Shown: positions 8,439 through 18,572, numbered from the stretch's first letter. The stretch: 64,000 nucleotides of DNA from Eubacterium oxidoreducens (GCF_900104415.1 NZ_FMXR01000006.1:1-64000); one strand, 5' to 3'. Notes: generated by a model from the sequence alone, not told the origin. Numbers and translations: made by a program.

Positions 8439-8816
8439 ATGGCAGAAGATCGTAAAAATAGAAAGATAACAGAGAGTAAATTGGGGGATATTCGTATTTC
8501 GGATGACGTGGTTGCGAACATTGTTGGATTAGCGGCAACGGAAGTGGAAGGAGTTACATCTTTGTATGGTAATATTACGAATGAACTTTTGAGTAAACAT
8601 TCCATGAAGAATACAACAAAAGGGGTACGTATTTCATATGAAGGAAACAAAGTAACCGTGGATGTGGCGATTAATATCGGCTATGGTTTTTCGATTCCGG
8701 AAGTATCTGCCAATGTACAAGAAAAAGCCAAAACGGCTGTAGAGACAATGACAGGATTAGAGGTTGTAGGTGTGAATGTCAAAATTGCATCTGTTGATAT
8801 GGGAACAAAAAAATAA
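8439..8816 (+). CDS. Asp23/Gls24 family envelope stress protein
   Basis: A 125-residue Asp23/Gls24-family protein, equivalent by position and size to B. subtilis YqhY. The sequence shows the family pattern GDIRISDDVVANIVGLAATEVEGV at the N-terminus and a VNVKIASVDM-like end. Members sit at the membrane or in the cytosol and are linked to envelope homeostasis; YqhY is tied to fatty-acid (acetyl-CoA carboxylase) control in B. subtilis. It is the first gene of the nusB-recN operon, with a GGAGG site upstream. Confidence 0.85.
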   Translation: MAEDRKNRKITESKLGDIRISDDVVANIVGLAATEVEGVTSLYGNITNELLSKHSMKNTTKGVRISYEGNKVTVDVAINIGYGFSIPEVSANVQEKAKTAVETMTGLEVVGVNVKIASVDMGTKK

Positions 8817-8837
8817 ATACTAATAGGAGTTGTGATG

Positions 8838-8867
8838 CTTAAGAGTTTGCGAAAGCAAACTCTTAAG
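8838..8867. repeat. Perfect 13-bp inverted repeat with GAAA loop between asp23 and nusB
   Basis: CTTAAGAGTTTGC and GCAAACTCTTAAG flank a GAAA tetraloop (8851-8854), giving a perfect 13-bp hairpin. No T-tract follows, so it is not a standard terminator; its position inside the operon suggests an mRNA processing or attenuation structure, or a small dispersed palindromic repeat. The flanking ATG/CAT adds weak extra pairing. Confidence 0.8.
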
Positions 8868-8900
8868 TTGCATACATATAAACTTAGAAAGGGAAACTGT

Positions 8901-9329
8901 ATGACCCGTAGAAAAATTAGAGAACAAATATTTAAATTGCTTTTTCAGATAGAGTTTTATGATGAGAATGAATTTTCTCAGCAGTTAGACTCTTTTTTTG
9001 AGGAAGAACAAGCAGAAAATGATGATCAGGAAGTTGTAGAAAATCAGTCAACAAAAGAGCATGAATTGATTAAAGCAAAAACTAGAAATATCTTTGAAAA
9101 TATCGATAAGATTGATGCTGCAATCAATGAAAAAAGTGTTGGATGGAAAACTTCTCGCATGGGTAAGGTGGAGCTTGCAATATTGCGCCTTGGTGTATAT
9201 GAAATAACAATGGATGAGGATATTCCGGAATCTGTAGCGATAAATGAAGCGGTAGAACTTGCAAAGAAATTTGGCGAGGATAATTCTTCTTCTTTTGTAA
9301 ATGCTGTGTTGGCTAAATTTGCTTCATGA
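8901..9329 (+). CDS. nusB: Transcription antitermination factor NusB
   Basis: RNA-binding component, with NusE/S10, of the rRNA antitermination complex. The 142-residue all-helical protein has the N-terminal R(R/K)[16 protein letters not shown] and the C-terminal motif [17 protein letters not shown]...SFVNAVLAK. The ATG at 8901 is chosen because GAAAGGGA lies just upstream and because upstream in-frame codons run through the palindrome at 8838-8867. The insert between helices (about residues 28-55) is long and acidic. Its stop overlaps the xseA ATG. Confidence 0.93.
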   Translation: MTRRKIREQIFKLLFQIEFYDENEFSQQLDSFFEEEQAENDDQEVVENQSTKEHELIKAKTRNIFENIDKIDAAINEKSVGWKTSRMGKVELAILRLGVYEITMDEDIPESVAINEAVELAKKFGEDNSSSFVNAVLAKFAS

Positions 9330-10540
9330 GACAGGAGAATATTTATACCGTATCCCAGATAAATAAATATATTGCAGAAATGTTTGCACAGGACTATCTT
9401 CTTAAGAATGTCTTGGTGAAAGGTGAGATTTCGCAGTGTACGTATCATTCATCCGGGCATATCTATTTTACTATAAAAGATTCTGAATCTGTAATGAATG
9501 GGATTATGTATAAGAGTGTTACAGCAGGATTAAAATTTCGCCTTAAGACCGGTGATCGGATTGTAGTAAAAGGAAAGGTGAATACCTATGCCCCTAGAGG
9601 AACGTACAGTATTGTGGCCGCTTCAATTGAAAAACAAGGAGCCGGTGATTTGCATGCGCAGTTCGAGCAGCTTAAAGCTGAACTTGAGGAGATGGGCATG
9701 TTTGACTCGTTATACAAGCGCCCAATTCCAAAGTATGTATTTACGGTGGGTGTTGTAACTTCTGCAACCGGCGCAGCAATACGCGATATTATAAATGTTG
9801 CATCTCGAAGAAATCCTTATGTGCAAATTATACTCTATCATGCACAGGTACAAGGAGAAGGCGCAGCGGCAAGTATTGCGGAAGGCATTTTGGCTATGGA
9901 GTCCGTGCGACCGGATGTTTTGATAGTAGGACGCGGTGGCGGATCTATGGAAGATTTGTGGGCATTTAATGAAAGAGTTGTAGCAGAAGCTATTTTCAAT
10001 TGTACTATTCCTGTTATTTCTGCTGTTGGACATGAGATTGATACAACGATTGCGGATTATGTAGCGGATCTTCGAGCGCCTACTCCGTCGGCAGCTGCAG
10101 AACTTGCCATTTTTGATTATCAGGAGTTTCATAACAAGATAGAAAATTTAAAATATCATTTGCTGCAGGGGTTACAGTTGCAAGTTGAAAAAGCCAAGTA
10201 TCAATACAGTTCAATCAATTCAAGACTTCAAAAATATAATCCGAATCAGCAGATTTTATTAAAACGAAAATATGAAAAAGAATTGCGGATAAGATTGGTT
10301 AAAGAAATGGAGCGCTTATTAGTTAACAATAAGCATAGATTGCAGCTTTACGCAGAACGTTTTGATGGCCAGTCGCCAATGAGAAAATTGACACAGGGCT
10401 ATAGTTATGTAACTGATCAATATCATCATATGGTAAATGATGTTACAAAGGTAAAAGAGCAAGATGAACTATATATCCGCATGACAAATGGTACGCTGAA
10501 AACCAGCGTGATTGAGATAAAGGAAGAGACCGATGAGTGA
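9326..10540 (+). CDS. xseA: Exodeoxyribonuclease VII large subunit
   Basis: Catalytic subunit of the single-strand-specific exonuclease VII. The 404-residue protein has an N-terminal OB-fold (about 1-100, with [20 protein letters not shown]), then the catalytic core with [13 protein letters not shown] and [19 protein letters not shown], and a C-terminal coiled coil that binds XseB. Its ATG overlaps the nusB stop (ATGA), and its own stop overlaps the xseB start by eight bases, indicating tight coupling. Confidence 0.95.
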   Translation: MRQENIYTVSQINKYIAEMFAQDYLLKNVLVKGEISQCTYHSSGHIYFTIKDSESVMNGIMYKSVTAGLKFRLKTGDRIVVKGKVNTYAPRGTYSIVAASIEKQGAGDLHAQFEQLKAELEEMGMFDSLYKRPIPKYVFTVGVVTSATGAAIRDIINVASRRNPYVQIILYHAQVQGEGAAASIAEGILAMESVRPDVLIVGRGGGSMEDLWAFNERVVAEAIFNCTIPVISAVGHEIDTTIADYVADLRAPTPSAAAELAIFDYQEFHNKIENLKYHLLQGLQLQVEKAKYQYSSINSRLQKYNPNQQILLKRKYEKELRIRLVKEMERLLVNNKHRLQLYAERFDGQSPMRKLTQGYSYVTDQYHHMVNDVTKVKEQDELYIRMTNGTLKTSVIEIKEETDE

Positions 10541-10745
10541 AGAAAAGAAGGATTATTCTCTTGAAGAGTTGTTTGAACAAGTGGAAAGTTTGTTAAGTAA
10601 GATGGAACAAAAAGAAGTTTCACTTGAAGATTCATTTGAGTTTTATGAACAGGGAATGAATTATTTAAAATTATGTAAAGATAAGATTGACTGTGTAGAG
10701 AAAAAAATGGAAGTTATTAATGCACAGAACGAGTTGATAGAATAG
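10533..10745 (+). CDS. xseB: Exodeoxyribonuclease VII small subunit
   Basis: A 70-residue helical protein that decorates the XseA coiled coil in multiple copies. The sequence shows the family pattern SLEELFEQVESLLSKME...VSLEDSFEFYEQGMNYLK. It overlaps the end of xseA and is followed nine bases later by ispA. Confidence 0.93.
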   Translation: MSEEKKDYSLEELFEQVESLLSKMEQKEVSLEDSFEFYEQGMNYLKLCKDKIDCVEKKMEVINAQNELIE

Positions 10746-10754
10746 AGGAACTTT

Positions 10755-11639
10755 ATGGAGTTACAGATCGCAAAGCACACAAAAGAAGTAGAAGAAATTA
10801 TTTGTAGATTCCTTCCGAAAGAAGAAGGGTATCAAAAAACAGTCCTTTCGGCAATGAATTACAGTTTTAATGCCGGAGGTAAACGCCTTCGACCGATGCT
10901 GATGTTGGAGGTGTTTCGACTTTTTGGCGGCAAGAACATAAAACTGGTTGAACCGTTTATGGCTGCAATGGAGATGCTTCATACTTCCTCTCTTATTCAT
11001 GATGATTTGCCGGCAATGGACAATGATGAATATCGAAGAGGAAAAAAGACTACGCATATTGTTTACGGAGAAGCAATGGCGATTTTGGCCGGTGATGGGC
11101 TGCTTTTGTACGCTTTTGAAACGGCGGCAAAAGCTTATGAGGTAGAACCGGAGAATAAAAATATCGGGAAAGCGCTTTCGATATTTGCACAAAAAGCTGG
11201 CATTTATGGCATGGTGGGTGGACAGACGGTAGATGTTGAAATGGAAGGAAAACCACTTTCACAAGAGCAGCTTTTATTTATTCATCACTTGAAAACCGGT
11301 GCATTAATTGAAGCATCTATGATGATTGGGGCAATTTTGGCAGAGGCCTCGGATGAGGATGTTTTGAAAATTCAAAAGATTGCTTCGAATATTGGACTGG
11401 CATTTCAAATCCAAGATGACATTTTGGATGTTATGGGTGATGAAGAAATGATTGGTAAGCCGGTTGGCTCTGATTGTAAAAATAATAAAACGACTTATGT
11501 ATCGTTAAAAGGAATAGAGCAGTCTCATGCCGATGTTGAGCGTTATACCAATGAGGCTGTAGGACTTCTTGATTCATTACATGGTGCAAATGAATTTTTG
11601 AAATCACTGTTAATGGCACTTGTAAACAGAAAGAAGTAA
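10755..11639 (+). CDS. ispA: Polyprenyl (farnesyl/geranyl) diphosphate synthase
   Basis: Condenses isopentenyl diphosphate with allylic diphosphates. The 294-residue all-helical prenyltransferase shows both Asp-rich metal-binding motifs, DDLPAMDND (about 81-89) and QIQDDILD (about 220-227), plus GGKRLRP near residue 40 and GGQTVDV. Short-chain (farnesyl) synthase is inferred from length and from its place before dxs, as in other Firmicutes; product chain length cannot be proven from sequence. Confidence 0.92.
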   Translation: MELQIAKHTKEVEEIICRFLPKEEGYQKTVLSAMNYSFNAGGKRLRPMLMLEVFRLFGGKNIKLVEPFMAAMEMLHTSSLIHDDLPAMDNDEYRRGKKTTHIVYGEAMAILAGDGLLLYAFETAAKAYEVEPENKNIGKALSIFAQKAGIYGMVGGQTVDVEMEGKPLSQEQLLFIHHLKTGALIEASMMIGAILAEASDEDVLKIQKIASNIGLAFQIQDDILDVMGDEEMIGKPVGSDCKNNKTTYVSLKGIEQSHADVERYTNEAVGLLDSLHGANEFLKSLLMALVNRKK

Positions 11640-11652
11640 GGGGAAATTGTTT

Positions 11653-13515
11653 ATGTTACTTGATAGAATAAACCGTCCTAATGATATCAGAAAATTTAAA
11701 CATGAAGAACTTAATCCGTTGGCGAAGGAAATTCGAGAATTTTTAATTCAGACGGTTTCGGAAAACGGCGGACACTTAGCTTCTAATCTTGGAGCTGTTG
11801 AATTGACTATGGCTTTGCATTTGGCACTTCATTTTCCGGAAGATAAGCTTGTTTGGGATGTAGGACATCAATCTTATACACATAAACTTCTTACAGGACG
11901 TAAGGACAGATTTGATACCCTGCGTAAACATGGTGGTCTTAGTGGCTTCCCTAAAACAAATGAATCCGCGTGTGATGCGTTTAATACAGGTCATAGTTCA
12001 ACGTCCATATCGGCTGCGCTTGGTCTTGCAACAGCAAGGGATTTAAAAGGTGAGAATTATCGAGTGGCGTGTGTGATAGGGGATGGAGCACTGACCGGAG
12101 GAATGGCATTTGAAGCATTAAATAATGCAGCTTTGTTAAAAAAGAATTTTATAATTGTTTTAAATGACAATACGATGTCAATTTCAAAAAATGTTGGCGG
12201 ATTGCCGGCTCACTTATCAAATATCAGAACAACCGGAGCCTATAAGGACTTAAAAGAAGGAATTAAAGCGTCGCTAAATAAGATTCCGTTATATGGAGAG
12301 AAAATGGTACATAATATTCAAAGTACCAAAAGCTCTTTAAAGCAATTATTGATTCCGGGGATGATTTTCGAAAATCTTGGTTTGACTTATCTTGGACCTT
12401 ATGATGGTCATGATATTATGACGATGTATCGTGCTTTTGTGGAAGCTGAGAATATTGAAGGGCCGGTTGTGGTTCATGTAGTTACGCAAAAAGGAAAAGG
12501 ATATATCCATGCAGAACGCCATCCGGCAAGATTTCATGGAACCGGTGCTTTTTGTGTCGAGAGTGGTCTTCCGAAGAAAAAGCAGACGCTTGCCAATTAT
12601 ACAAATGTTTTTTCTACTGTCATGGTGAAGATGGGAGAACGTAATCAAAATGTGATTGCGATCACAGCAGCCATGGAAGATGGTGTTGGTTTAAAGCGTT
12701 TTCATAATCGTTATCCGGAGCGTTTCTTTGATGTGGGTATTGCGGAAGGGCATGCGGTTACATTTGCAGCCGGATTAGCGAAGGAAGGCTTTGTTCCGGT
12801 TGTGGCTGTTTATTCTTCTTTTTTACAGAGGGCATTTGATCAAATTGTTCATGATGTCTGTATGCAGTCACTCCATGTTGTTTTTGCGATTGATAGAGCA
12901 GGTCTTGTTGGAGCTGATGGTCAAACGCATCAGGGTGTGCTTGATGTATCTTATATGATGTCGATTCCAAATATGACGGTGATGGCTCCAAAAAATAAAT
13001 GGGAGCTATCGGATATGCTGAAATTCGCGATTGCTTTTGATGGACCGATTTCGCTTCGATATCCAAGAGGACAGGCGTATAGTGATTTAAAACAAATGCG
13101 TAATCCAATTGAATATGGAAAATCCGAAATGCTCCAGCAAGGTAAGAATATCGCAATTTTGGCTCTGGGAAATATGGTGAAGATTGCGGTAGAAGTAGTA
13201 GAACAGTTAAAAAATCAAGGTGTTTTAGCTACGTTAATAAATGCTAGATTTGCGATGCCTTTTGATCAAGATCGGATTCGTGAATTGGCAGATGAGCATA
13301 CTTTGCTTGTGACGATGGAAGAAAACGTTCGAAGTGGCGGTTTTGGTGAGCATGTGGGACTCTTTGTGAAAGAGGAGAACATAGAGCTTGACGTTCTTAC
13401 AATAGCATTACCGGATGATTATATAGAGCAGGGAAGCGTGGATGAATTATTTGAAGAAGTTGGTCTTGATGCAACTTCTGTGTCAAAAAGAATTTTGGCA
13501 CAATATGAGAAATAA
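11653..13515 (+). CDS. dxs: 1-deoxy-D-xylulose-5-phosphate synthase
   Basis: Thiamine-diphosphate enzyme that starts the MEP isoprenoid pathway from pyruvate and glyceraldehyde 3-phosphate. The 620-residue protein contains DVGHQSYTHKLLTGR, the TPP/Mg motif GDGALTGGMAFEALNN and, in the second half, a transketolase pyrimidine-binding domain with DRAGLVGADGQTHQG. ATG 11653 is preferred over the in-frame TTG at 11647 because AAGGGG at 11637-11643 is spaced for it. It sits beside ispA, which uses the pathway product. Confidence 0.95.
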   Translation: MLLDRINRPNDIRKFKHEELNPLAKEIREFLIQTVSENGGHLASNLGAVELTMALHLALHFPEDKLVWDVGHQSYTHKLLTGRKDRFDTLRKHGGLSGFPKTNESACDAFNTGHSSTSISAALGLATARDLKGENYRVACVIGDGALTGGMAFEALNNAALLKKNFIIVLNDNTMSISKNVGGLPAHLSNIRTTGAYKDLKEGIKASLNKIPLYGEKMVHNIQSTKSSLKQLLIPGMIFENLGLTYLGPYDGHDIMTMYRAFVEAENIEGPVVVHVVTQKGKGYIHAERHPARFHGTGAFCVESGLPKKKQTLANYTNVFSTVMVKMGERNQNVIAITAAMEDGVGLKRFHNRYPERFFDVGIAEGHAVTFAAGLAKEGFVPVVAVYSSFLQRAFDQIVHDVCMQSLHVVFAIDRAGLVGADGQTHQGVLDVSYMMSIPNMTVMAPKNKWELSDMLKFAIAFDGPISLRYPRGQAYSDLKQMRNPIEYGKSEMLQQGKNIAILALGNMVKIAVEVVEQLKNQGVLATLINARFAMPFDQDRIRELADEHTLLVTMEENVRSGGFGEHVGLFVKEENIELDVLTIALPDDYIEQGSVDELFEEVGLDATSVSKRILAQYEK

Positions 13516-13527
13516 TGGAGACGTTTT

Positions 13528-14322
13528 ATGAAGGAAAGACTGGATATATTAGTTACAAAAAGAAATCTTGCACCTTCAAGAGAAAAAGCGAAAGCATTGA
13601 TTATGGCCGGCCAGGTGTTTGTGGATGGTCAAAGAGAAGATAAAGCAGGAAGTACATTTGATGAAAATGCAAATATTGAGATACATGGCAAGACATTAAA
13701 ATATGTCAGTCGAGGTGGTTTGAAACTGGAAAAAGCAATGGAACAATTCCAGCTAAGTCTAGATGGTTATATCTGTATGGATATTGGGGCTTCTACTGGT
13801 GGTTTTACGGATTGTATGCTACAAAATGGTGCCGCCAAGGTATATTCCGTTGATGTGGGATATGGTCAATTTGCCTGGAAATTACGGCAGGATGAACGAG
13901 TGGTCTGTATGGAAAAAACTAATATCCGATATGTAACGCCGCAGGACATTGATGATGTGCTGGATTTTGCTTCAGTAGATGTATCGTTTATATCTTTAAC
14001 AAAAGTTTTGCCGGCGGCAAAGGAACTGTTAAAAGAAGATGGACAGATGGTGTGTCTTATTAAACCGCAATTTGAGGCGGGTCGTGAAAAAGTCGGAAAA
14101 AAAGGGGTTGTAAGAGATCCGGCAGTTCATAGAGAAGTGATAAAGAACGTGATTTCTTTTGCAAATGAAATAGGATTTGGTGTTTGTCATCTTGATTTTT
14201 CTCCGGTTAAGGGACCGGAAGGAAATATCGAGTATCTGCTTCATATTCAGAAGAATGCGACGAATGAGGAGGGTTACACCGTTGAGGGCGTGGTTTCGTT
14301 GGCGCACGAGACGTTAGATTAG
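13528..14322 (+). CDS. tlyA: TlyA family rRNA 2'-O-methyltransferase
   Basis: A 264-residue SAM-dependent RNA methyltransferase of the TlyA/YqxC family, known for 2'-O-methylation of rRNA and historically named hemolysin. It has an N-terminal S4 domain (RLDILVTKRNLAPSREKAK) and a Rossmann FtsJ-like domain with the SAM loop DIGASTGGFTDCML. Candidate catalytic K-D-K residues are visible in GLKLEKAM, VDVSF and LIKPQFE. It occupies the expected operon position between dxs and nadK. rRNA targets cannot be read from sequence. Confidence 0.9.
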   Translation: MKERLDILVTKRNLAPSREKAKALIMAGQVFVDGQREDKAGSTFDENANIEIHGKTLKYVSRGGLKLEKAMEQFQLSLDGYICMDIGASTGGFTDCMLQNGAAKVYSVDVGYGQFAWKLRQDERVVCMEKTNIRYVTPQDIDDVLDFASVDVSFISLTKVLPAAKELLKEDGQMVCLIKPQFEAGREKVGKKGVVRDPAVHREVIKNVISFANEIGFGVCHLDFSPVKGPEGNIEYLLHIQKNATNEEGYTVEGVVSLAHETLD

Positions 14323-14324
14323 AT

Positions 14325-15194
14325 ATGAAACATTTTTTTATTATATCCAATACATTTAAAGATCCGGATTTGGAAATGACACATCAGGTTCAAGCATATA
14401 TAAAGAATCGTGGTGGTGTATGTGATTATTTTGTCACAAGACCATATGAAAAAGAAGATAATAAAATTGATTGTAGTAAGATTCCAAAAGAAACAGAAGT
14501 GATTTTGGTTCTTGGGGGAGACGGTACTTTGATTCGAACAGCCAGAGATGTTGTTTCGCTTAGAATACCGCTTATTGGTGTAAATCTTGGTACACTCGGA
14601 TATTTGTGTGAATTGACCAGAGATACTGTATTTGCAGCAATTGATCAGATTTTTGAGGATCATTATGAACTTGAAAATCGTATAATGCTGCGAGGGGTTG
14701 ATGAACAAGGAAATGTTAAAGGGTGTGCGCTAAATGATGTGGTAATTCATCGGATGGGACTTCTTCAGATTGTTCGAATTAATGTATATATCAGTGATAA
14801 GTATCTCACAACATATAATGCGGATGGAATTATTGTATCGACACCGACCGGTTCTACCGGATATAGTATGTCTTCTGGAGGTCCGATTGTGGATCCTAAG
14901 GCGGATTTGTTGTTGATTACACCGATTAGTCCTCATGCGTTAAGTTCTAAAAGTATTGTGATCTCACCGGAGGATACTATTTGTCTGGAGATTGCTGAAA
15001 GAAGAGCGGAACAAGATGAAGAAGTTGTTGTGAGCTTTGATGGTGATCAGTTGATGTCTCTCAATGTGGGAGAGAAAATTACGATTTCAAAATCTCCACT
15101 GATGGTGAAAATCTTGAAGATTGGTTCTCAAAGTTTTCTTGAAATTCTCCAAAAGAAGATGTCTGTTTATAATGATTCTAACGATAAGGTGTAA
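14325..15194 (+). CDS. nadK: NAD kinase
   Basis: Phosphorylates NAD+ to NADP+. The 289-residue protein shows the GGDG motif in LGGDGTLIRTAR (about 65-75), the ND pair in ALNDVVIHR and the glycine-rich TPTGSTGYSMSSGGP. It starts three bases after the tlyA stop and is followed by argR five bases after its end. Confidence 0.94.
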   Translation: MKHFFIISNTFKDPDLEMTHQVQAYIKNRGGVCDYFVTRPYEKEDNKIDCSKIPKETEVILVLGGDGTLIRTARDVVSLRIPLIGVNLGTLGYLCELTRDTVFAAIDQIFEDHYELENRIMLRGVDEQGNVKGCALNDVVIHRMGLLQIVRINVYISDKYLTTYNADGIIVSTPTGSTGYSMSSGGPIVDPKADLLLITPISPHALSSKSIVISPEDTICLEIAERRAEQDEEVVVSFDGDQLMSLNVGEKITISKSPLMVKILKIGSQSFLEILQKKMSVYNDSNDKV

Positions 15195-15199
15195 TTATA

Positions 15200-15658
15200 G
15201 TGAAATCAAATCGACAAAATAAGATACTTGAAATAATTGAAAAATATGATTTGGAAACACAAGAAGAATTGCTTGATAAGCTTCGGTGTGCCGGATATAA
15301 GGTTACACAAGCGACTATTTCACGTGATATTCGGGAAATGAAGCTGACAAAGGTTTCTTTAAGTGATGGTCGGCATAAATATGTTTCGCTTAGACAGGTT
15401 CATGATGAAAATTTAAATGATAAATATTATCGTGTTTTAAAAGAAGGGTATGTATCTATGGATCATGCCATGAATATTTTGGTGATTAAGACGGTATCCG
15501 GAATGGCTATGGCAGTAGCGGCAGCACTTGATCATATGAAATGGGATGAGATTGTTGGGTGTATTGCCGGAGATGATACCGTGATGTGTGCGGTAAGAAG
15601 CGTTGATCAGACGAAAGAATTGATGGAAAAGATAGAAAGCGTTCTTAGTCAGATTTAA
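15200..15658 (+). CDS. argR: Arginine repressor
   Basis: Arginine-responsive hexameric regulator. The 152-residue protein has an N-terminal winged helix (about 1-70, with VTQATISRDIREMKLTKV) and a C-terminal arginine-binding/oligomerisation domain with GCIAGDDTVMCAV. The start is GTG at 15200. In Firmicutes the gene is conserved between tlyA/nadK and recN. A likely local target is argH at 20016, but no clear ARG box was identified there. Confidence 0.94.
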   Translation: MKSNRQNKILEIIEKYDLETQEELLDKLRCAGYKVTQATISRDIREMKLTKVSLSDGRHKYVSLRQVHDENLNDKYYRVLKEGYVSMDHAMNILVIKTVSGMAMAVAAALDHMKWDEIVGCIAGDDTVMCAVRSVDQTKELMEKIESVLSQI

Positions 15659-15804
15659 TACAAGGTTTGAGAGAGAAAAAGCTTTGCAAGTTTGGGTTGT
15701 AAGTGAAAAGATGCATGATACGAGTTTAGATATTTGTTTGGATATATCTGAGTTCATGGGTGTCTTGTAAGAAGTGTGTAGTAAGGCGAAAAAAAGGTGA
15801 ATAT

Positions 15805-17469
15805 ATGTTAATTAATTTACACATTAAAAACATTGCATTGATTGAAGAAGCGGATATTGATTTTTATGAAGGTTTGAATATTTTAACAGGTGAAACCGGT
15901 GCGGGAAAATCGATTTTAATCGGGTCTATGAATCTTGCACTTGGAGAAAAGATTCCACGTGAGATGATACGTGATGAAGCGGAGCCGGCATTGGTAGAAC
16001 TTGTTTTTCAGGTGGATGATAGAAGCGTTCTAAAACAGCTCGAACGATTGGAGGTCGAGGTGGAGGAAGGCTGCGTGATTTTGTCAAGACGGATTAGCGG
16101 AGGGCGAGGAATTGCTAAAATAAATGGTGAAACAGTTCCTCTTGCAAAACTTCGCAGTATTGCACAGCTTTTAATTAATATTCATGGACAACATGAACAT
16201 GAAGTTTTGCTTCATAAGAAAAAACATTTATCTATTTTAGATGATTTTGCAACCGGTGATTTTGGAAATTTGAAATTAGAATTAGCGGATTGTTATAAAC
16301 AATATAAGAAGGCGAAAAAGAAGTTGGAAGATTTTTCTCTTGATGAAGAGGGGCGAAAACGACAATTATCTTTTTTAGAATATGAAATAGCCGAGATTAC
16401 AAATGCTGGTTTGCTTGAAGGTGAAGATGAAGAACTGGAAACGGCTTATAAAAAGATGCTCAACAGTAAAAAATTAATGGATGCAGTATCGATTGCTTAT
16501 GAGTGTACTTCCGGTGCAAGCAATAATGCTTCTGAGCAAATAGCAAGAGCGATTAAGGAGCTTTCTTTTGTACAGGATTATGATGAAGAATTAAAAACTA
16601 TATGCAATCAGTTAGGAGAAGTTTCAAATCTTCTGAATGATTTTAATTACACGCTTCGAGATTATCAGGGAGAACTTGCATTTTCAGAGCAGGATTTTTA
16701 TGAAACAGAGAAAAGATTAGATGAAATTAATCATTTAAAATCAAAATACGGTGATTCTTATAAAATGATTATGGAATCGCTTGCGACGAAGAAGGAACAG
16801 GCGGATAAACTTCGCAATTACGAGCTTGAAAAAGATGCTGCCGTACAAGAATTAGATGATATTACAGCTACGCTTCATGACAATTGTAATCGCGTAAGTG
16901 AGCTTCGTAAACAGAAGGCATCTGAGTTTGAAACTAAGATGATAGAAGCGTTGTGTGATTTGAATTTTCTTGATGTTCGTTTTAAAGTGGAATTTGAAAA
17001 ATTAGATTATTACACACAAGAGGGATTTGATCAGATTGAATTTATGATTGCTACCAATCCAGGCGAAGAATTAAAACCTCTTGCGAAGATTGCTTCAGGC
17101 GGGGAATTGTCACGTATCATGCTGGCGATTAAACAATTGCTGGCCGGCGTGGAAAGACCTTTAACACTTATTTTTGATGAAATTGATACCGGAATCAGTG
17201 GGAGGACAGCACAGATGGTTTCGGAAAAATTAAAACAGATTGCGAAAACACACCAGGTTATTTGCATTACACATTTGCCGCAGATTGCTTCTAGGGCAGA
17301 TGCACATTTTTTGATAGAAAAACAGATAAAAAATGCCAATACTTTAACACAAATCACACCGCTTTCAGAAGAAGAAAGCGTGATGGAATTGGCGCGCATG
17401 CTAGGTGGGGCTAAGATAACGGATACTGTAATTTCAAATGCTCGTGAGATGAAAGCATTGGCAAAATAA
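15805..17469 (+). CDS. recN: DNA repair protein RecN
   Basis: SMC-like ATPase that acts early at DNA double-strand breaks. The 554-residue protein has Walker A GETGAGKSI near the N-terminus, a central coiled coil, the signature SGGELSRIMLAIK and Walker B LIFDEIDTGISG. ATG 15805 follows AAAAAGGTGA; an upstream in-frame ATG at 15760 has no good ribosome site and would add 15 non-family residues. About 145 bases separate it from argR without an obvious terminator, so it is probably the last gene of the operon. Confidence 0.94.
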   Translation: MLINLHIKNIALIEEADIDFYEGLNILTGETGAGKSILIGSMNLALGEKIPREMIRDEAEPALVELVFQVDDRSVLKQLERLEVEVEEGCVILSRRISGGRGIAKINGETVPLAKLRSIAQLLINIHGQHEHEVLLHKKKHLSILDDFATGDFGNLKLELADCYKQYKKAKKKLEDFSLDEEGRKRQLSFLEYEIAEITNAGLLEGEDEELETAYKKMLNSKKLMDAVSIAYECTSGASNNASEQIARAIKELSFVQDYDEELKTICNQLGEVSNLLNDFNYTLRDYQGELAFSEQDFYETEKRLDEINHLKSKYGDSYKMIMESLATKKEQADKLRNYELEKDAAVQELDDITATLHDNCNRVSELRKQKASEFETKMIEALCDLNFLDVRFKVEFEKLDYYTQEGFDQIEFMIATNPGEELKPLAKIASGGELSRIMLAIKQLLAGVERPLTLIFDEIDTGISGRTAQMVSEKLKQIAKTHQVICITHLPQIASRADAHFLIEKQIKNANTLTQITPLSEEESVMELARMLGGAKITDTVISNAREMKALAK

Positions 17470-17471
17470 TG

Positions 17472-17521
17472 AAATGTCGCATTGATAATACATTTTGTGT
17501 TATCAAATGCGACATTTTTTT
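17472..17521. terminator. Bidirectional terminator between recN and the DUF5688 gene
   Basis: AAATGTCGCATT and AATGCGACATTT form a long stem with additional inner pairing (GATAA/TTATC), flanked by T-rich sequence on the recN side and A-rich sequence on the other, so it can serve both convergent genes. Confidence 0.8.
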
Positions 17522-18422
17522 AATAAATAATTTGATCTTGTTCTAAGGAATAATAATAGACATGATCGGATAAGATTTCTTCATCCGGGACTTGATCTTG
17601 GTTGACTTCTACAACCATTTCATCTAGCGCACTTTTGTCTTTTGCATGGGATTGCGGAATGGCGATGATTTCATGAACTGAGCTTGGAATTATGTAAAGA
17701 TCAGACTTCATTGTTTGTGCAAGATTTTTTAAAACATTGGGATAGAGCATGACGGCAGCTCCGTTGATTTTTTCAGTGTTGGTAATAACATACATAGGAA
17801 TCGGCGCTTTGTCTTCGGCTATAATCTGCTCCAATTCTTTATCATCCTGGAGCAGGGTTTTTAACATATCCTGCATACTGATGATGTTAGAAGGTAGAGT
17901 GATTGGAGTGTTTTCGATGGCTTTATTCATAAGCTGACGAATCGAGATGTTCCAAGACTCTAAAAGGTCGTTTCGAATTAAAACCATACCATTTCGGACA
18001 TAGGAATCATCAAGGTGTAAATAGTAAAAAACGATTGCAAGATCCATAAAATGAACATGTGGTATTTCTTTTAATAAATCGATATTTTTTTCATAGTTAA
18101 TTAATTTATAAACAATGTGATCTTGTGCTTTTTGATAATCGGTAAAAAAGGAAATGTCAACGTTAGATGTGGGTTTGAATAATTCGTAATCCTGTTTGAT
18201 TTTGAATAGCATTTCCTGATAGGTAAAACCATTATCAAGTTCCTTGAAATAGTGATTTAGATAGAGAGTAGGTGCAATATTTGCATCTTGTTCCATAATA
18301 ACGAGACCATCTAAGCGCGTGTCGTTGTTTTTTAGGATACTTCTTATGGTAATGGAAGTTTCTTCCGGAAATGCTAATGTGATATCATGTAATATATTTT
18401 CTTTGAATTCTAAATAAGTCAT
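17520..18422 (-). CDS. DUF5688 family protein
   Basis: A 300-residue acidic cytoplasmic protein of the uncharacterised DUF5688 family, which I associate with Lachnospiraceae. The N-terminus (YLEFKENILHDITLAF) and the pattern GLVIMEQDANIAPTLYLN fit the family; the central part includes a segment on ligand or nucleotide-like folds that I cannot assign. There is no signal peptide or membrane segment. GGAG precedes the ATG. These genes often occur in several copies per genome. No function should be assumed. Confidence 0.7.
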   Translation of the reverse strand: MTYLEFKENILHDITLAFPEETSITIRSILKNNDTRLDGLVIMEQDANIAPTLYLNHYFKELDNGFTYQEMLFKIKQDYELFKPTSNVDISFFTDYQKAQDHIVYKLINYEKNIDLLKEIPHVHFMDLAIVFYYLHLDDSYVRNGMVLIRNDLLESWNISIRQLMNKAIENTPITLPSNIISMQDMLKTLLQDDKELEQIIAEDKAPIPMYVITNTEKINGAAVMLYPNVLKNLAQTMKSDLYIIPSSVHEIIAIPQSHAKDKSALDEMVVEVNQDQVPDEEILSDHVYYYSLEQDQIIY

Positions 18423-18572
18423 GTATTCTCCTTCGTAATAATATAGAAGGATTAGACTGCTTGAAATGATTAAGATTTTTAAGAAGCGCTCATGAATTGA
18501 GCGTGGATTTAATATATCATTTTATAGAAGAATCTACAAGTCTATTTTATCGATTTTCTTTTAAAATATTTG

